Source of the DNA: Ascoidea asiatica
Lineage: Eukaryota; Ascomycota; Saccharomycetes; Ascoideales; Ascoideaceae
Direction: 5' to 3'
Length of the DNA stretch: 64,000 nucleotides
Assembly (NCBI GenBank): GCA_001600695.1
Contig: BCKQ01000003.1
Location: forward strand, 1,649,934 to 1,713,933
The notes beneath the pieces are model-generated. The model saw only the letters and a program-made list of their open reading frames with translations, made no database searches and was not told the origin of the DNA. Position 1 is the first letter of the stretch; the number at the start of each line of letters is the position of its first letter. This document shows, in pieces, positions 1 through 9,762 of this stretch. A program made the translations under genes and the position numbers.

Positions 1-547
1 AATCAACATATCCATAACCACGAGATCTACCTGAACTTTCCATTATAACTCTTGCACTAATAACACCACCAATTGGTTCAAATTCAGTTTTTAACCATTG
101 ATCATCAACATTCCATGATAATCTACCAACAAATAATGTTGCACCTTCTTGAGGTTGAGAAGGTTCTTCAACGGCTTTTGGTTCAACTTTTGGTTCAACT
201 TTTTTAACAGCTTCAGCTTCTGGTGATTCACTTAATTTTTGTTTTTTTGATGAACTATCACTATCTATTTCATCAACAGATCTTTTTTTATTTGATTTTT
301 TTTCAGATTCATCTTCAGATTCAGATTCTGAATCACTTGAATTATCACTAGAATCTGATGAAGCTGAAGAATCGGAATCAGAATTAGAATCATCTTCAGA
401 TTCATCTTCGGAAGATTCAGTTTCTGGTTCAACTGGTTTCTCTTCTTCTTTCTTTACTTTCTTTGAAGAATGTGATTTTTTAGAATCAGATTTTGAAGAA
501 GATTTTGAACTTGATTTTGAACTTATTTTTTTATCTTTAGAACCCAT
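1..547 (-). CDS. NSR1: Nucleolin-like rRNA-processing protein NSR1, 5' part only
   Basis: Translating the minus strand from the ATG at 547 gives 182 residues before the window edge cuts the gene. Residues 1-115 are Lys/Ser followed by acidic Ser/Asp/Glu tracts, with a KKRSVDEID-type basic patch near 87-95. Residues 137-182 start an RRM, with RNP2 (LFVGRLSW, 138-145) and RNP1 beginning at RGYGYVD (176-182). An acidic-serine region followed by RRMs is the layout of yeast Nsr1/nucleolin, a nucleolar protein needed for 18S rRNA maturation. The second RRM and the RGG tail would lie outside the window. Upstream are two CACGTG sites and a GGTCTC element related to the BET1-upstream array. Identification rests on domain layout and the RRM1 sequence. 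Confidence 0.88.
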   Translation of the reverse strand, partial: MGSKDKKISSKSSSKSSSKSDSKKSHSSKKVKKEEEKPVEPETESSEDESEDDSNSDSDSSASSDSSDNSSDSESESEDESEKKSNKKRSVDEIDSDSSSKKQKLSESPEAEAVKKVEPKVEPKAVEEPSQPQEGATLFVGRLSWNVDDQWLKTEFEPIGGVISARVIMESSGRSRGYGYVD

Positions 548-812
548 TGTTATAAGATTATTATTATTATTTATATTATTATTTTTTGAAATATTAAATG
601 AATATGAATTGAAAAGAAATTTTTAAAATAATTTGTTTGAAAATTTGTTTCAAAAGTTGAAGAAGAAGTAAAAAATTTTAGAAAAGAGCAATGCTAAGTT
701 TATATATAAATTCAAAGCCTACTTCAGAATAAAATTTCACTGAGAAGAAGAAAAAAAAAAAAAATTTCGCAGACAAAAATTTTTTTTAATAAATTTTTCA
801 AAAATTGACACC

Positions 813-818
813 CACGTG
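813..818. promoter_or_regulatory. CACGTG (Cbf1/bHLH-type) site upstream of NSR1
   Basis: Perfect CACGTG palindrome in CCCACGTGATC, about 265 bases upstream of the NSR1 ATG. A second perfect copy is at 954-959 (ACACGTGAT). E-boxes of this type are bound by Cbf1 or other bHLH proteins in yeasts, and two copies upstream of a ribosome-biogenesis gene are plausible regulatory sites. No binding data are available. Confidence 0.4.
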
Positions 819-953
819 ATCAAAAAAGGAATAATCCACAAAACCGGTCTCTTTAACGGAAAAAAAAACATTTCTTCATCAATTATCCGAAACGCACTTT
901 TTGCTTTAAAACAAACGCATTTCGAGACGGAGCTTCAACCATTTTTATAAGTA

Positions 954-959
954 CACGTG
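954..959. promoter_or_regulatory. Second CACGTG site upstream of NSR1
   Basis: Perfect CACGTG followed by AT, the same flank as the copy at 813-818. It lies between NSR1 (-) and the interrupted gene (+) and could serve either one. Confidence 0.35.
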
Positions 960-1509
960 ATTTTAGTATATTTGAATAATAACTTCAACAGACAATTGAT
1001 AAAGTTATGGTAAATGTGGTAAAAAATGGAAATATTATTTATAATGATTTGTTAGTTGGTCTCACTTTGATGGGAAACTTATTTATTTTAATTCAAATCA
1101 GAGAATCAATATTATTCAATCTTTATGAGTTTACATTATCAGATGCGACCCTTCTATATGGGAAAAGTTCTAAAAATGTCATAATCAAAAAAATGCAGAA
1201 CCATATGACTAAATATAAAGAAAGAGATCTTCTAATTCATTATTTCAAATTAATTTCAAATCATTTATCTCCAAGATTGAAATAATTTCCAATTTGAAAT
1301 ATTTCAGTCAATCACATTTCAAAAATTCATCACAAATCATATAAACCAGATAAATCATGTTTGAGACTGATTAAATATATATTCTTGTGTTTTCCTCTAC
1401 TTATTTTTTTGTTTTTAAATTGATAATTATATTCAAATATTCAAAAGTATATTCCATTAGTACTTTCTTTCAAACAATTATATTTTTAAAGTTATTATAA
1501 CAGATTGCA

Positions 1510-3318
1510 ATGTCCTTTTCAACAATGTCGAACTCTTCCTGTATTATTACTGATTTAATGATTGATAATGCTCCAGAAATTGAAGATTCCTTTGAAACTG
1601 AAAATGGAATAGCTATTGATATGCTTGAAAATGATTTAAAAAATCATACTCCTGAAGAAATTAATAACTTAAATAATGAATTATTATTTCAATCTGAATT
1701 TTCAAAAGATTTTTTTTTGAATTATATGATTATGTCTATTAAATATCCTGGTTCAACTTCAAATAATATTTCTGAATCAATTTTAATATTTTTATTATCT
1801 TTAAATGATAATGATAAAAATGAATTAATTCCATAAGCAAATGAAATTATAAATAATGATGAAAAATTGTTAAAAATTGATGAAGATATGCTTCTTCTTA
1901 CAAATGAAAATTCTAATAATACCATTAATGATGATGATGATGATGATGATTATGATTATGATGAATCTCAATTTCAATTTAAAGATTCTAATTATTATGA
2001 TTATAAAAATTTCAAAAAAATTATAGAAATTTTAGAAAATAATGAAATTATATTTGAAAATATGTTAGTAATTAATCCTATTGATCCAATTGATAGAACT
2101 TTAGATCTTAAAAATATTAATATATTAATATTAATATTAATTCAATTAAAAAAAAATAGAATAAAATTAAATCATTCTCAATCTTTATCTTTTTCAAATA
2201 AATTCAATGAAAAATATTTAAAAAAAGATTTTACTTGTAATAATAATAATAATGATAATAAGAATAAGAATATCAATAAATTCATTAAAAAAAAAATATT
2301 ACCTAAACATTTATTTAGAGTAATTCAAAGGCATATTAAAGGATTTGATCAATCATTGAATAAAAAAATTGATTTTTTTATTTCCGATTATGAAAGAAAA
2401 TTCATTGATAAAGATATTTTGTCAACTAAAGATTGTTTATTACTTGGTTTAAACTTCATAAGGCAGAAAAGAAATTGCCAATTAAAGCTTGTTGGAATTT
2501 CTGGATTAAGTTTTGTACCAAAAGGTAAAAATAATTTATTTTGTCAAAATACTCCAAATATTTTAACTAAATTTGAATTAAAAATTATTCAAATGTTAAC
2601 TGATCCAAATTATAAAAGAATTGTTAAAACTGATTTAAATAATCTAGTTAATATTGATTCACCAGGTCCAATAATTTCTTCAATTTATGAAAATTTAATA
2701 AAAAAAGAAACAGATAATCAAGAAGACTTAATGTTAAAAAAATATAAGACAATCAGTCAATTGAAAGAAAATTTAAATCAAGCTTGCTTTTTTTTAGCTG
2801 AATATTGTGATTTATATGGAAATGGTTACTTTGAAAATTTAGTTCTTCATTTCAAAAGAAATCAAGATATTGTTTCAAAAATTAAACCAAGAAGTAAAAA
2901 AGTTCCATTCAAAGATGGTGGAAGAGGTTCAACAACTCTTTATAATAGATTAATAACATTATTAAGGAAAATTGATGATAAACTTTTTTCTTTGGAGAAT
3001 AGTGAAAGTGTTAAGGAAAATGAAAATGAAAATGAAATCAAAGATATAAAGAAAACCGGTCATTTGATTGGACAAAACAGAAAATTTTTAGCTGTTGATA
3101 TAATGAAGTATGGTTGGGGTTGCTCTTTTGACGATGATGCATTTGCAAATGGGGTTATCCCAGGATGGTCAAAATATTTGGTAAAAAATAAATTCAGTTC
3201 CCAATTCAAATGTTTAAGAGTTAATAATATATTGGAAGTAGAAAATTTCATTATACCTTATGAAGAAGAAATGATAGATACTAAAATTAATTTAGAAAAT
3301 CTTAACCTTTCTGCATAA
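1510..3318 (+). pseudogene. Unrecognised Asn-rich protein gene interrupted by one in-frame TAA
   Basis: The ATG at 1510 opens 108 codons that end at TAA 1834-1836. The same frame then continues without another stop to TAA 3316-3318. The 31 bases after the stop keep coding-like composition (ANEIINNDEKLL). The first ATG in the downstream part is at 1888, inside the continuous frame, so both parts look like one gene of about 602 codons. I recognise no domain. Visible features are a poly-Asp run near 1930-1960, an Asn run near 2235-2265, a basic stretch before LFRVIQRHIKGFD, and a hydrophobic/charged C-terminal half. No GT..AG boundary surrounds the stop, so an intron is not an obvious rescue. 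It could be a pseudogene, a strain-specific nonsense allele, a base error, or readthrough. It might instead be a real 477-residue protein starting at 1888. Confidence 0.5.
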
Positions 3319-3548
3319 AGAATTAATGAGATTATAATCAATGAAAGTAGTAAGTAAGAAAACAAGATTTTATTTAGATTCATACTACTCACTACCTTTT
3401 CTACGATTCAATTGAAATTCCTGTCATAAAAGCATTCTCTAACCATGGGATTGTTGTCTTTTTTCTGGGATGTTTTTTCTTTTTAAAAAATAAAACTATT
3501 TACAAATCTAAAAGTACATATATAAATATGATATAATTAATATTTCAT

Positions 3549-5111
3549 TTAATAATCTTTTTTGGAAGTGTCTATTCTTCTAGTAAACTCTATTACTCCA
3601 GCACCGATTAAAGTATGATTTTCATATAAAACTATGTTTTGACCTGGAGAGATTGCTTTAGCTGGATCATCTAAAGTTATTATAACTCTTGACAAATCAT
3701 TTTCATTTGCCAACTTAAAACTTTTAACATTTTTCGGACTTTGTAAAGCCATATATTGAAGTGTAATATTTTTATCTTTAAAATCATTACCAGATTTTTT
3801 TAATTTATTTAAATTTTCTAATTTTGAAATTAATATATTTTGATTTAAAGAATTTAAATCATCAGTAATCCAAGACCAATCTCTAATTGTAATTGAATTA
3901 GAAAATAATTTTGGATTATTAGTATCTTTAACAATAACGATTTCATTTGTATCATATCTTTTTTCAGATACATACCAAATACCTTTATATTCTGGATTAC
4001 CTTGAGGTAAACAAATTTTTGATCTTTGACCTATAGTTGCATACCATAAACCATTATGTTTACCCCAAATTTTACCATCTTCAGTGATTATATTTCCAGG
4101 TTTTGGCTCAATATAATCATCTAAAAATTCATTAAATTTACCATTTTTAACATTTTTTGGATTAACAAAACATAAACCTTGACTATCAGGTTTTAAAGCA
4201 GTTGGTAAAGAAAAATTTTGAGCTAATTTTCTAACATTTTTTTTTTCATAATTACCTAATGGAAAAAGTAAATGTTTAAAAAAAGAAGGATTAACTTTTG
4301 ATAAATAAAAACTTTGATCTTTTTTAAAATCAAGAGATCTTAAAAGTTCAATTTTATTAGTAAATTTATTTTTATAAACTCTTGTATAATGACCAGTTGC
4401 TAACCACCAATTTTGATTTGGTTCTAATTTTATAATTTTATTTATATAATTATTTTTAATATAATTAATTAATTTACCAAATTTTATATAAGTATTACAA
4501 TTAACATCAGGATTTGGAGTTAAACCATTTTTAAAATCATTAATCATTGGTTCAAATACATTAAACCAATAATCTTTTTCAAAATTTAATCTTGTTATTG
4601 GAATATTAAGAAATTTTGCAGTTTTTTGAGCATCATTCCAATCTTTTTCTATACATTCTGCAGTTTGTGACCAATTTGCCATATAAATACCTTTAATATT
4701 TTTATAAAAAGGATTTTTTGATAAAAGAGCAGCAGCAGTTGAAGAATCAACCCCTGAAGACATTGCAATTATTATCAAATCATCATATTTAGGTTTTAAT
4801 TCTTCATATTTTAATGGATCAAGAAAATTCAAAGTTCTTGATTGGTTTTTTATTAGTTTAGTTTGATTAATATTAGTTTCAGGAATTATAGTATATTTTT
4901 CATTTTCTTCTTTTATTATGGGTATTTTAATATTTTGATCTTTTTTTCCTATGTTAATTTTTTCAAATGTAAAAGTTTTTGAAGAAGTTGGATTTAAATC
5001 ACAGTTATTGAATATTGAAATTGAATTAGAAAAACATCTTTTTGAATTTATTGGAATGAAAGCCTTTGATTTTAGTATAAACAAATTATTGGAAAATAAT
5101 TTAACTGCCAT
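3549..5111 (-). CDS. SLM3: Mitochondrial tRNA-specific 2-thiouridylase
   Basis: 520 residues. The family (MnmA/TRMU; yeast Slm3/Mtu1) thiolates the wobble uridine of mitochondrial tRNA-Lys, -Glu and -Gln. The PP-loop ATPase motif SSGVDSS is at residues 118-124. Further on are the NPDVNC motif carrying the catalytic cysteine and the second-cysteine motif SQGLCFV. The C-terminal part has the MnmA beta-barrel signatures (IGQRSKICLP, AISPGQNIVLYE). The first 110 residues are an extension rich in basic, Ser and Asn residues, consistent with a mitochondrial targeting region, and explain the length beyond the roughly 420 residues usual in yeast. It is convergent with the interrupted gene (230 bases apart) and divergent from the arrestin gene. 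An upstream CACGTG lies at 5247-5252. Confidence 0.93.
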   Translation of the reverse strand: MAVKLFSNNLFILKSKAFIPINSKRCFSNSISIFNNCDLNPTSSKTFTFEKINIGKKDQNIKIPIIKEENEKYTIIPETNINQTKLIKNQSRTLNFLDPLKYEELKPKYDDLIIIAMSSGVDSSTAAALLSKNPFYKNIKGIYMANWSQTAECIEKDWNDAQKTAKFLNIPITRLNFEKDYWFNVFEPMINDFKNGLTPNPDVNCNTYIKFGKLINYIKNNYINKIIKLEPNQNWWLATGHYTRVYKNKFTNKIELLRSLDFKKDQSFYLSKVNPSFFKHLLFPLGNYEKKNVRKLAQNFSLPTALKPDSQGLCFVNPKNVKNGKFNEFLDDYIEPKPGNIITEDGKIWGKHNGLWYATIGQRSKICLPQGNPEYKGIWYVSEKRYDTNEIVIVKDTNNPKLFSNSITIRDWSWITDDLNSLNQNILISKLENLNKLKKSGNDFKDKNITLQYMALQSPKNVKSFKLANENDLSRVIITLDDPAKAISPGQNIVLYENHTLIGAGVIEFTRRIDTSKKDY

Positions 5112-7252
5112 TGCAAAAAGCCCACTTAAAGGATAATTTTTATCGAATCTGAATATAATATGGTGAATTCAAATCAGTGAAGATTTTAATGAAGTGAAAA
5201 GTGAAAATTGAAAATCAAACGATAATATGAAAAATATATTAATAATCACGTGATAATTCATATATATTAAGACATTTTTAAGCTACTGTTATTTAAATTT
5301 TTAAATTATATTAAGTAAATCACGTTAATCCTTGTTTAAAAATTACAACTATCTATTAAGTTTAGGAATCAGTTCTTTATTTTTTATTCTAAACCACAGA
5401 CTTATTTTTATATTCAAGATTGAATAATTGATTGTGTTATTAGTTTTTTTTTTCTTTTTTATTTTCAAAATAAAAAAATTATCAATATTTAATTGAACAT
5501 AAATAATATGTAGTTCCACCGAGATATTGATATTTCTAAAAGGTGAGAATATCTCAACCCAAAGATTAAAACAAAAAAGATAATCAATGCACTGAAAAAC
5601 CATTTAATTGTTTTAGCAGAGATTTTACCCATCAGGAGTAGCAAAGGCTCAACGGCTAATTAACATAAGCATTTTGGTTAAATTGATAATTGATTAATTA
5701 GAAAGATTAATTAATTATTTTATTGAATGATAAATTCAAATGGCTAATTTAACTGATAAATTAATCAGTTAAAACCAAATTAAGCTTTTTCGGTGAATTT
5801 AAAGGGCCCCAAAAATATCGGCTTCATTAGGCAGTTAGCTGTGGGTGGGTTTCTAAGGTGATAAGTAACCAGCGGCAACAAGTAAGTCCGTTTTTCGTTT
5901 AATAAATAAAAGCTCATTCACTCAGGAAATTCCCATATATTCAGGGGTTAAATGAGTGTTAATCTGTCCCTAATTTAAAGCTTTATTGCCCCAACACGAG
6001 TTGCCGTCTCGGGATCGTTCCTCTCGCAGATATTTCCCTTACGCGCGCTATTAAAGAGCTGGAATTGAGTGAGAACGGAAAAGCTTTTACTTTTTAGCTC
6101 GTATCTGTTAGTTCTTTTAGCTCCAGAGCGGCCCCGACGGCGGAAACGCTTGCACCCCAGGGGCTGTTCCGGATTGAGCCAGTGTTGTGGGTCCTTTCCC
6201 TGGGGTTTATGTTTGGCTTGGCTCGAATCTTACGGGCTCCTTGAGTTTCCAAATCTCTTCGGACGTCTCGTAATCAAGCTTTATTTATTTTCTGTTTCAC
6301 GAGCATCCTTTTCTCTCCCCCCAAAAATATCTCGAAAATTCAGACTGATTGTAATTGAATATCGAATATCGAATATCGAATAACTAATGTCGAAAAATAA
6401 AAAATAGAAAGAAAGTATTGACTATTGCAATATCAAGAGTTTAATATCAAATATCCGTGCTTTAAGGCTTTTTTGTCTTTGATTTTGTGTTTGTGTTGTT
6501 GTTTTGACTGCCCCCAATTGTCTGTTCTGTTCTGAGGGATGGGGTTGGAGCACTAATGCTAGTTAAGACTTTGAGTGGTTTACAGTGCTTATGGAAATAG
6601 TAACGTTATTTATTATTTATTATTTACTATTTATTATCAAATATCTCCTTTGGTGGTTGGTGATTCTCAAGCTCAGATTCGACTTTGTTGTGTGAGGGAT
6701 TTTACCTTTAAACACTTCAACAGTGATGATAAAATACTTTTTACTTTGCTCTCTATCTCTTGAACTACAGTAGTAAAATAGTTGCTAGCATTATCTAGAT
6801 CAGTAATAAACTCCATCTCCCATGATTTATGATCATGAATTGGAAATTTTATTAAAAAAGAACTCTTTCTGAGTTCTATCTGAATTCAAATTAGAATTAG
6901 AATTAGTGAACTCCACTGTTAATAAACTCCTTGATTGATTCTTATTTCAGTTATTATTTCAGTTATCACAGAAAATAGTTTAAGATCTAATAAAGAAAAA
7001 AATCATGGATAACATTAATGTTTTTTTTTTCTATTTATCAATAAATTATTGTTCAAGCCAGTCATTTAGCCATTCCATTTTCTTTTGAATAACAACAACT
7101 TTATTTAACTTTTATTAAGATCTAAAATAAATCATTTAGTATAAAAATATTTACATTTATTCACTTTTATTTTCATTTAATATTTCAATTTCAAATTTAT
7201 TTATTTATTAGATTCAAAATATATATTTCAAATAAAATTTTATAACTAAAAG
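5112..7252. promoter_or_regulatory. Long divergent intergenic region between SLM3 and the arrestin gene
   Basis: 2.1 kb without a supportable gene. It has CACGTG at 5247-5252 (136 bases before SLM3), AT-rich DNA to about 5800, a GC-rich island at about 5985-6330 described separately, an ATATCGA triplet repeat at about 6358-6380, and AT-rich sequence up to the arrestin ATG. Short ORFs in the island (for example 6069-6383) show no protein-family signal. Confidence 0.5.
5985..6330 (+). other. GC-rich island, candidate Pol III or structured RNA
   Basis: About 345 bases with clearly higher GC than the surrounding 20-25% GC DNA. It contains TAGCTCCAGAGCGG (about 6119), resembling an A box or D-arm, and GGCTCGAATCT at 6220-6230, which matches the B-box consensus GGTTCGANTCC at 9 of 11 positions. 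A TTTT run follows at about 6309. That arrangement would suit an SCR1/RPR1-type transcript, but I could not find the conserved SRP, RNase P, MRP, U1, U2 or U3 sequence blocks. It may simply be a promoter island. Confidence 0.2.
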
Positions 7253-9196
7253 ATGAGTTATCAATTAAAAATTAATATAGAAAAAAATCCATCAAGAGAT
7301 TTTTTTACAACTTATGATTATATTAATGGTTTTATATCTTTAAATGTTAAAAAAGAAATAAATTTAAAATCAATTCAAGTTTTATTACAAGGTACTTCAT
7401 ATACAACTATTCTTGATAAAGTATCTTCTGTTCCAACTAGTGAAAATCATAATGTTTTATTATATACTTTAAATGTTTTCCCAAATTCAAATTCAAATTC
7501 AAATTCAAATACAAACTCTAACTCAACTGATAAAAATCATTTTACTTTATCTCCAGGTTTTTATAATTTACCTTTTCAATTTCAATTTCCTTTAAAAAAT
7601 AATATAGTTTCAAATAAAAAATCAATTAATGATACAAAAAAAATTGAATTAAAACATAAATCAAAATCAAAAAGAAAAAGTTGGTTACCAAATTTATCTT
7701 CATCAGTTTCAAATATTTCAAATTTAATTAATTTAAATTCAAATATAAAACATTTAAATGAAAAACAAATTTTACCACCTTCAATAGAAATTCAATTTGA
7801 AGGTAATTCAATTGGTAATATAACTTATTCAATAAAAGCAATTGTAAATAAAATTGGAATCTTTTCTTCAATTAAACAAGATGAATATATTAAATTTATT
7901 GAATTTTTTCCAACAATGAATAGTCTTTCTGATAATATTCATAAACATATTATTACAAATAATACAAATTTTGATGACTATAATAAATTCAATCATCCCA
8001 ATGATATCCCAAATGATATCCCTAATAATATCCCTAATAATATCCCTAATAATATCCCTAATGATATCTCTGATAAAAATGATAATCATAGTTCAAACTC
8101 AAGTACAAGTACAAACTCTGATTTGAATTCAAATACACAATCAAACTCAAACTCAAACTCAAATTCAACTCTGAATTTAAGTTTAAGTACAAATGGAAAT
8201 AATAATAATATGATAGAAGATGATTATGAATTTAAACAATATTATATAAAAAGTGATTTAACAAATCCTTCAAAAGATGAAAATATTTATAATTCATTAA
8301 ATTTAGGTGTTGAAATTAGATTTAAATATCCAAAATTTGGTTATAATTTAATATCAAATTATAAATTACCTTTTGATTTATTTATAATATCAAATAAAGA
8401 ATTTGAAAATCTGAATTTATATTTAAAATCTTTAAAAATTTCTTTAATTTCAAGAACAAAAGTTAGATCATATCCAAATTTAATAAATTTAGCAAGATTT
8501 ATTGATATTATTGATAAAAATTTTGATAATATAAAATTAAATTTTAAAAGAAAAAATAATTCTTCTGGTGGTAATTTATATGAATTTAAAATTCCTTCAA
8601 AAGTTTTAAAAAATTTAATTATACCAAGTGAATTAATTTCAAGTTTTAAAACTTGTAATTTAAAAAAATTTTATCAAATTAAAATTAATATTGAAATTTT
8701 AGATATTGATATTAATAATATTAATAAAAAATTAGAAAAAATAAGTTATAATAAATTTAAATTAATTTCAGAAATTGGAATGATTTCAACAAATATATAT
8801 TCAAATGAAATTAGAAATAATATCAAAAGTATTTCGAATGATTTAAATAAATTAATAAATCTTTATGAATCTGTTAATTCAAATTTAAAAATTAATTCTC
8901 AAAATGATAATAAATTTGATATAAATAATTTAAAAATGAGAATAATTGAAGATAAAAAATTTGAAGAATCAAAATATGAAAAAAGTTATTATGATTTAAG
9001 AAATAATATTATTAATAATCATAATAATTTAAATTATCTTGAAGATGAAGATTTAGAAGTTGAAAATTATTATCCTGATGATATGGAAAGTGTGAATAGT
9101 GAAGATTATAATAATGAATTAGAATTACAAAACAAATTGGAAAATATTGAAACTTTACCTAGATACGTTACAAATGAAGATCAACCATTATATTAA
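7253..9196 (+). CDS. Alpha-arrestin (ART-type ubiquitin-ligase adaptor)
   Basis: 647 residues. The N-terminal arrestin fold is visible as YDYINGFISLNV, then INLKSIQVLLQGTSYT, LSPGFYNLPFQFQFPL, LPPSIEIQF and ITYSIKAIV, the usual order of strands in yeast ART proteins (nearest in style to Art10/YLR392C). These proteins recruit the HECT ligase Rsp5 to membrane cargo. I see no clear PPxY; LPRYV near the C-terminus is only a weak candidate. Asn/Ser low-complexity inserts interrupt the domain, including a 12-bp minisatellite at 8000-8071 encoding NDIP/NNIP units. A C-arrestin half with YNLISNYKLPFDLFIIS follows, then an acidic Tyr-rich tail. Which ART it corresponds to is unclear. Confidence 0.7.
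   Translation: MSYQLKINIEKNPSRDFFTTYDYINGFISLNVKKEINLKSIQVLLQGTSYTTILDKVSSVPTSENHNVLLYTLNVFPNSNSNSNSNTNSNSTDKNHFTLSPGFYNLPFQFQFPLKNNIVSNKKSINDTKKIELKHKSKSKRKSWLPNLSSSVSNISNLINLNSNIKHLNEKQILPPSIEIQFEGNSIGNITYSIKAIVNKIGIFSSIKQDEYIKFIEFFPTMNSLSDNIHKHIITNNTNFDDYNKFNHPNDIPNDIPNNIPNNIPNNIPNDISDKNDNHSSNSSTSTNSDLNSNTQSNSNSNSNSTLNLSLSTNGNNNNMIEDDYEFKQYYIKSDLTNPSKDENIYNSLNLGVEIRFKYPKFGYNLISNYKLPFDLFIISNKEFENLNLYLKSLKISLISRTKVRSYPNLINLARFIDIIDKNFDNIKLNFKRKNNSSGGNLYEFKIPSKVLKNLIIPSELISSFKTCNLKKFYQIKINIEILDIDINNINKKLEKISYNKFKLISEIGMISTNIYSNEIRNNIKSISNDLNKLINLYESVNSNLKINSQNDNKFDINNLKMRIIEDKKFEESKYEKSYYDLRNNIINNHNNLNYLEDEDLEVENYYPDDMESVNSEDYNNELELQNKLENIETLPRYVTNEDQPLY
8000..8071 (+). repeat. In-frame 12-bp minisatellite in the arrestin gene
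   Basis: Six near-perfect units of AATRATATCCCT encode a run of Asn-Asp/Asn-Ile-Pro tetrapeptides. The 12-base period preserves the reading frame, so copy number could vary without breaking the gene. Confidence 0.9.
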
Positions 9197-9762
9197 TTTT
9201 CTTTCTCCTGAAACTATTCTTTTCTAACTGCTGTTCAATTGTACTTTATTCAATATCTTTTTTTCTTCTTTTCTTTACCACATTTTCTCTCACTATATCT
9301 AATTTGTTAATTCCTTTCTTCTAAGGAAGTTCTTATGTATTATATAAATGAATAAAAGCTCTTTAATAACAGCAGTACTTTATTTTATTCCTTCCTAATT
9401 TGGAAGTGCATATACGATTCATTCAAAAAGAAGCGCCGTTATCATGGTCTCTACCAGTGTTGCGGGCCAATCAACCACGAGGTCTTTTTTTCGCCACGCC
9501 CAGAAACAAACAGAAAACAGAAAACAGAAAACAACTTCAATTATTAATGAAGTGAGAGATAAAACAAGAAACTAGAAATAAAGGTGTATTTGACTTTGAT
9601 TATTATCAATTATCATATCATTCTTGTTTCTGATTCTTCAAAGTTCTCAAGCAATTTGGATTTCAAAATATGGAAAAGAAAGTGGAGTAGGTTCTCACTA
9701 TCAGCTGGTTTCATTTGCTATATATATATAAACAAAATAATCAATCAATCAATCAATCAATC
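9197..9762. promoter_or_regulatory. Intergenic region upstream of EPS1
   Basis: It holds the arrestin 3' end, a short GC-richer patch near 9430-9510 with GGTCTC at 9446-9451 and a CCAAT (GGCCAATCA, about 9467), and an imperfect CAGAAAA triplet repeat at about 9511-9532. A TATATATATA run is followed by five TCAA units at 9741-9760 directly abutting the EPS1 start codon. Confidence 0.5.

Larger units (their letters stand above)
548..1509. promoter_or_regulatory. Divergent intergenic region between NSR1 and the interrupted gene
   Basis: This region of about 960 bases contains poly-A tracts and AAATTTT-type motifs close to NSR1, resembling the RRPE element of ribosome-biogenesis promoters (inference). 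It has CACGTG at 813-818 and 954-959, and ACCGGTCTC at 843-851. A 92-codon ATG ORF at 1007-1285 (+) has no recognisable domain, and I do not support it as a gene. Confidence 0.5.

Noticed and set aside
1007-1285. 92-codon ORF with ATG
   Set aside because: No family signal, and it lies in a divergent promoter region. It could be real but nothing supports it beyond being open.
5245-5350. Possible point centromere (ATCACGTG resembling CDEI next to AT-rich DNA)
   Set aside because: No CDEIII (TGTTT.TG..TTCCGAA) follows at the right distance on either side. It is more likely a CACGTG promoter element of SLM3.
6213-6235. tRNA gene suggested by GGCTCGAATCT
   Set aside because: No acceptor stem or anticodon arm can be folded around it with the correct spacing.
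6069-6383. 104-codon ORF
   Set aside because: It arises from the GC-rich island, has odd Arg/Pro/Leu content, and has no family signal.
9715-9762. N-terminal extension of EPS1 from an upstream TTG
   Set aside because: The codons come from a TCAA repeat in the leader. The ATG at 9763 gives a clean signal peptide.
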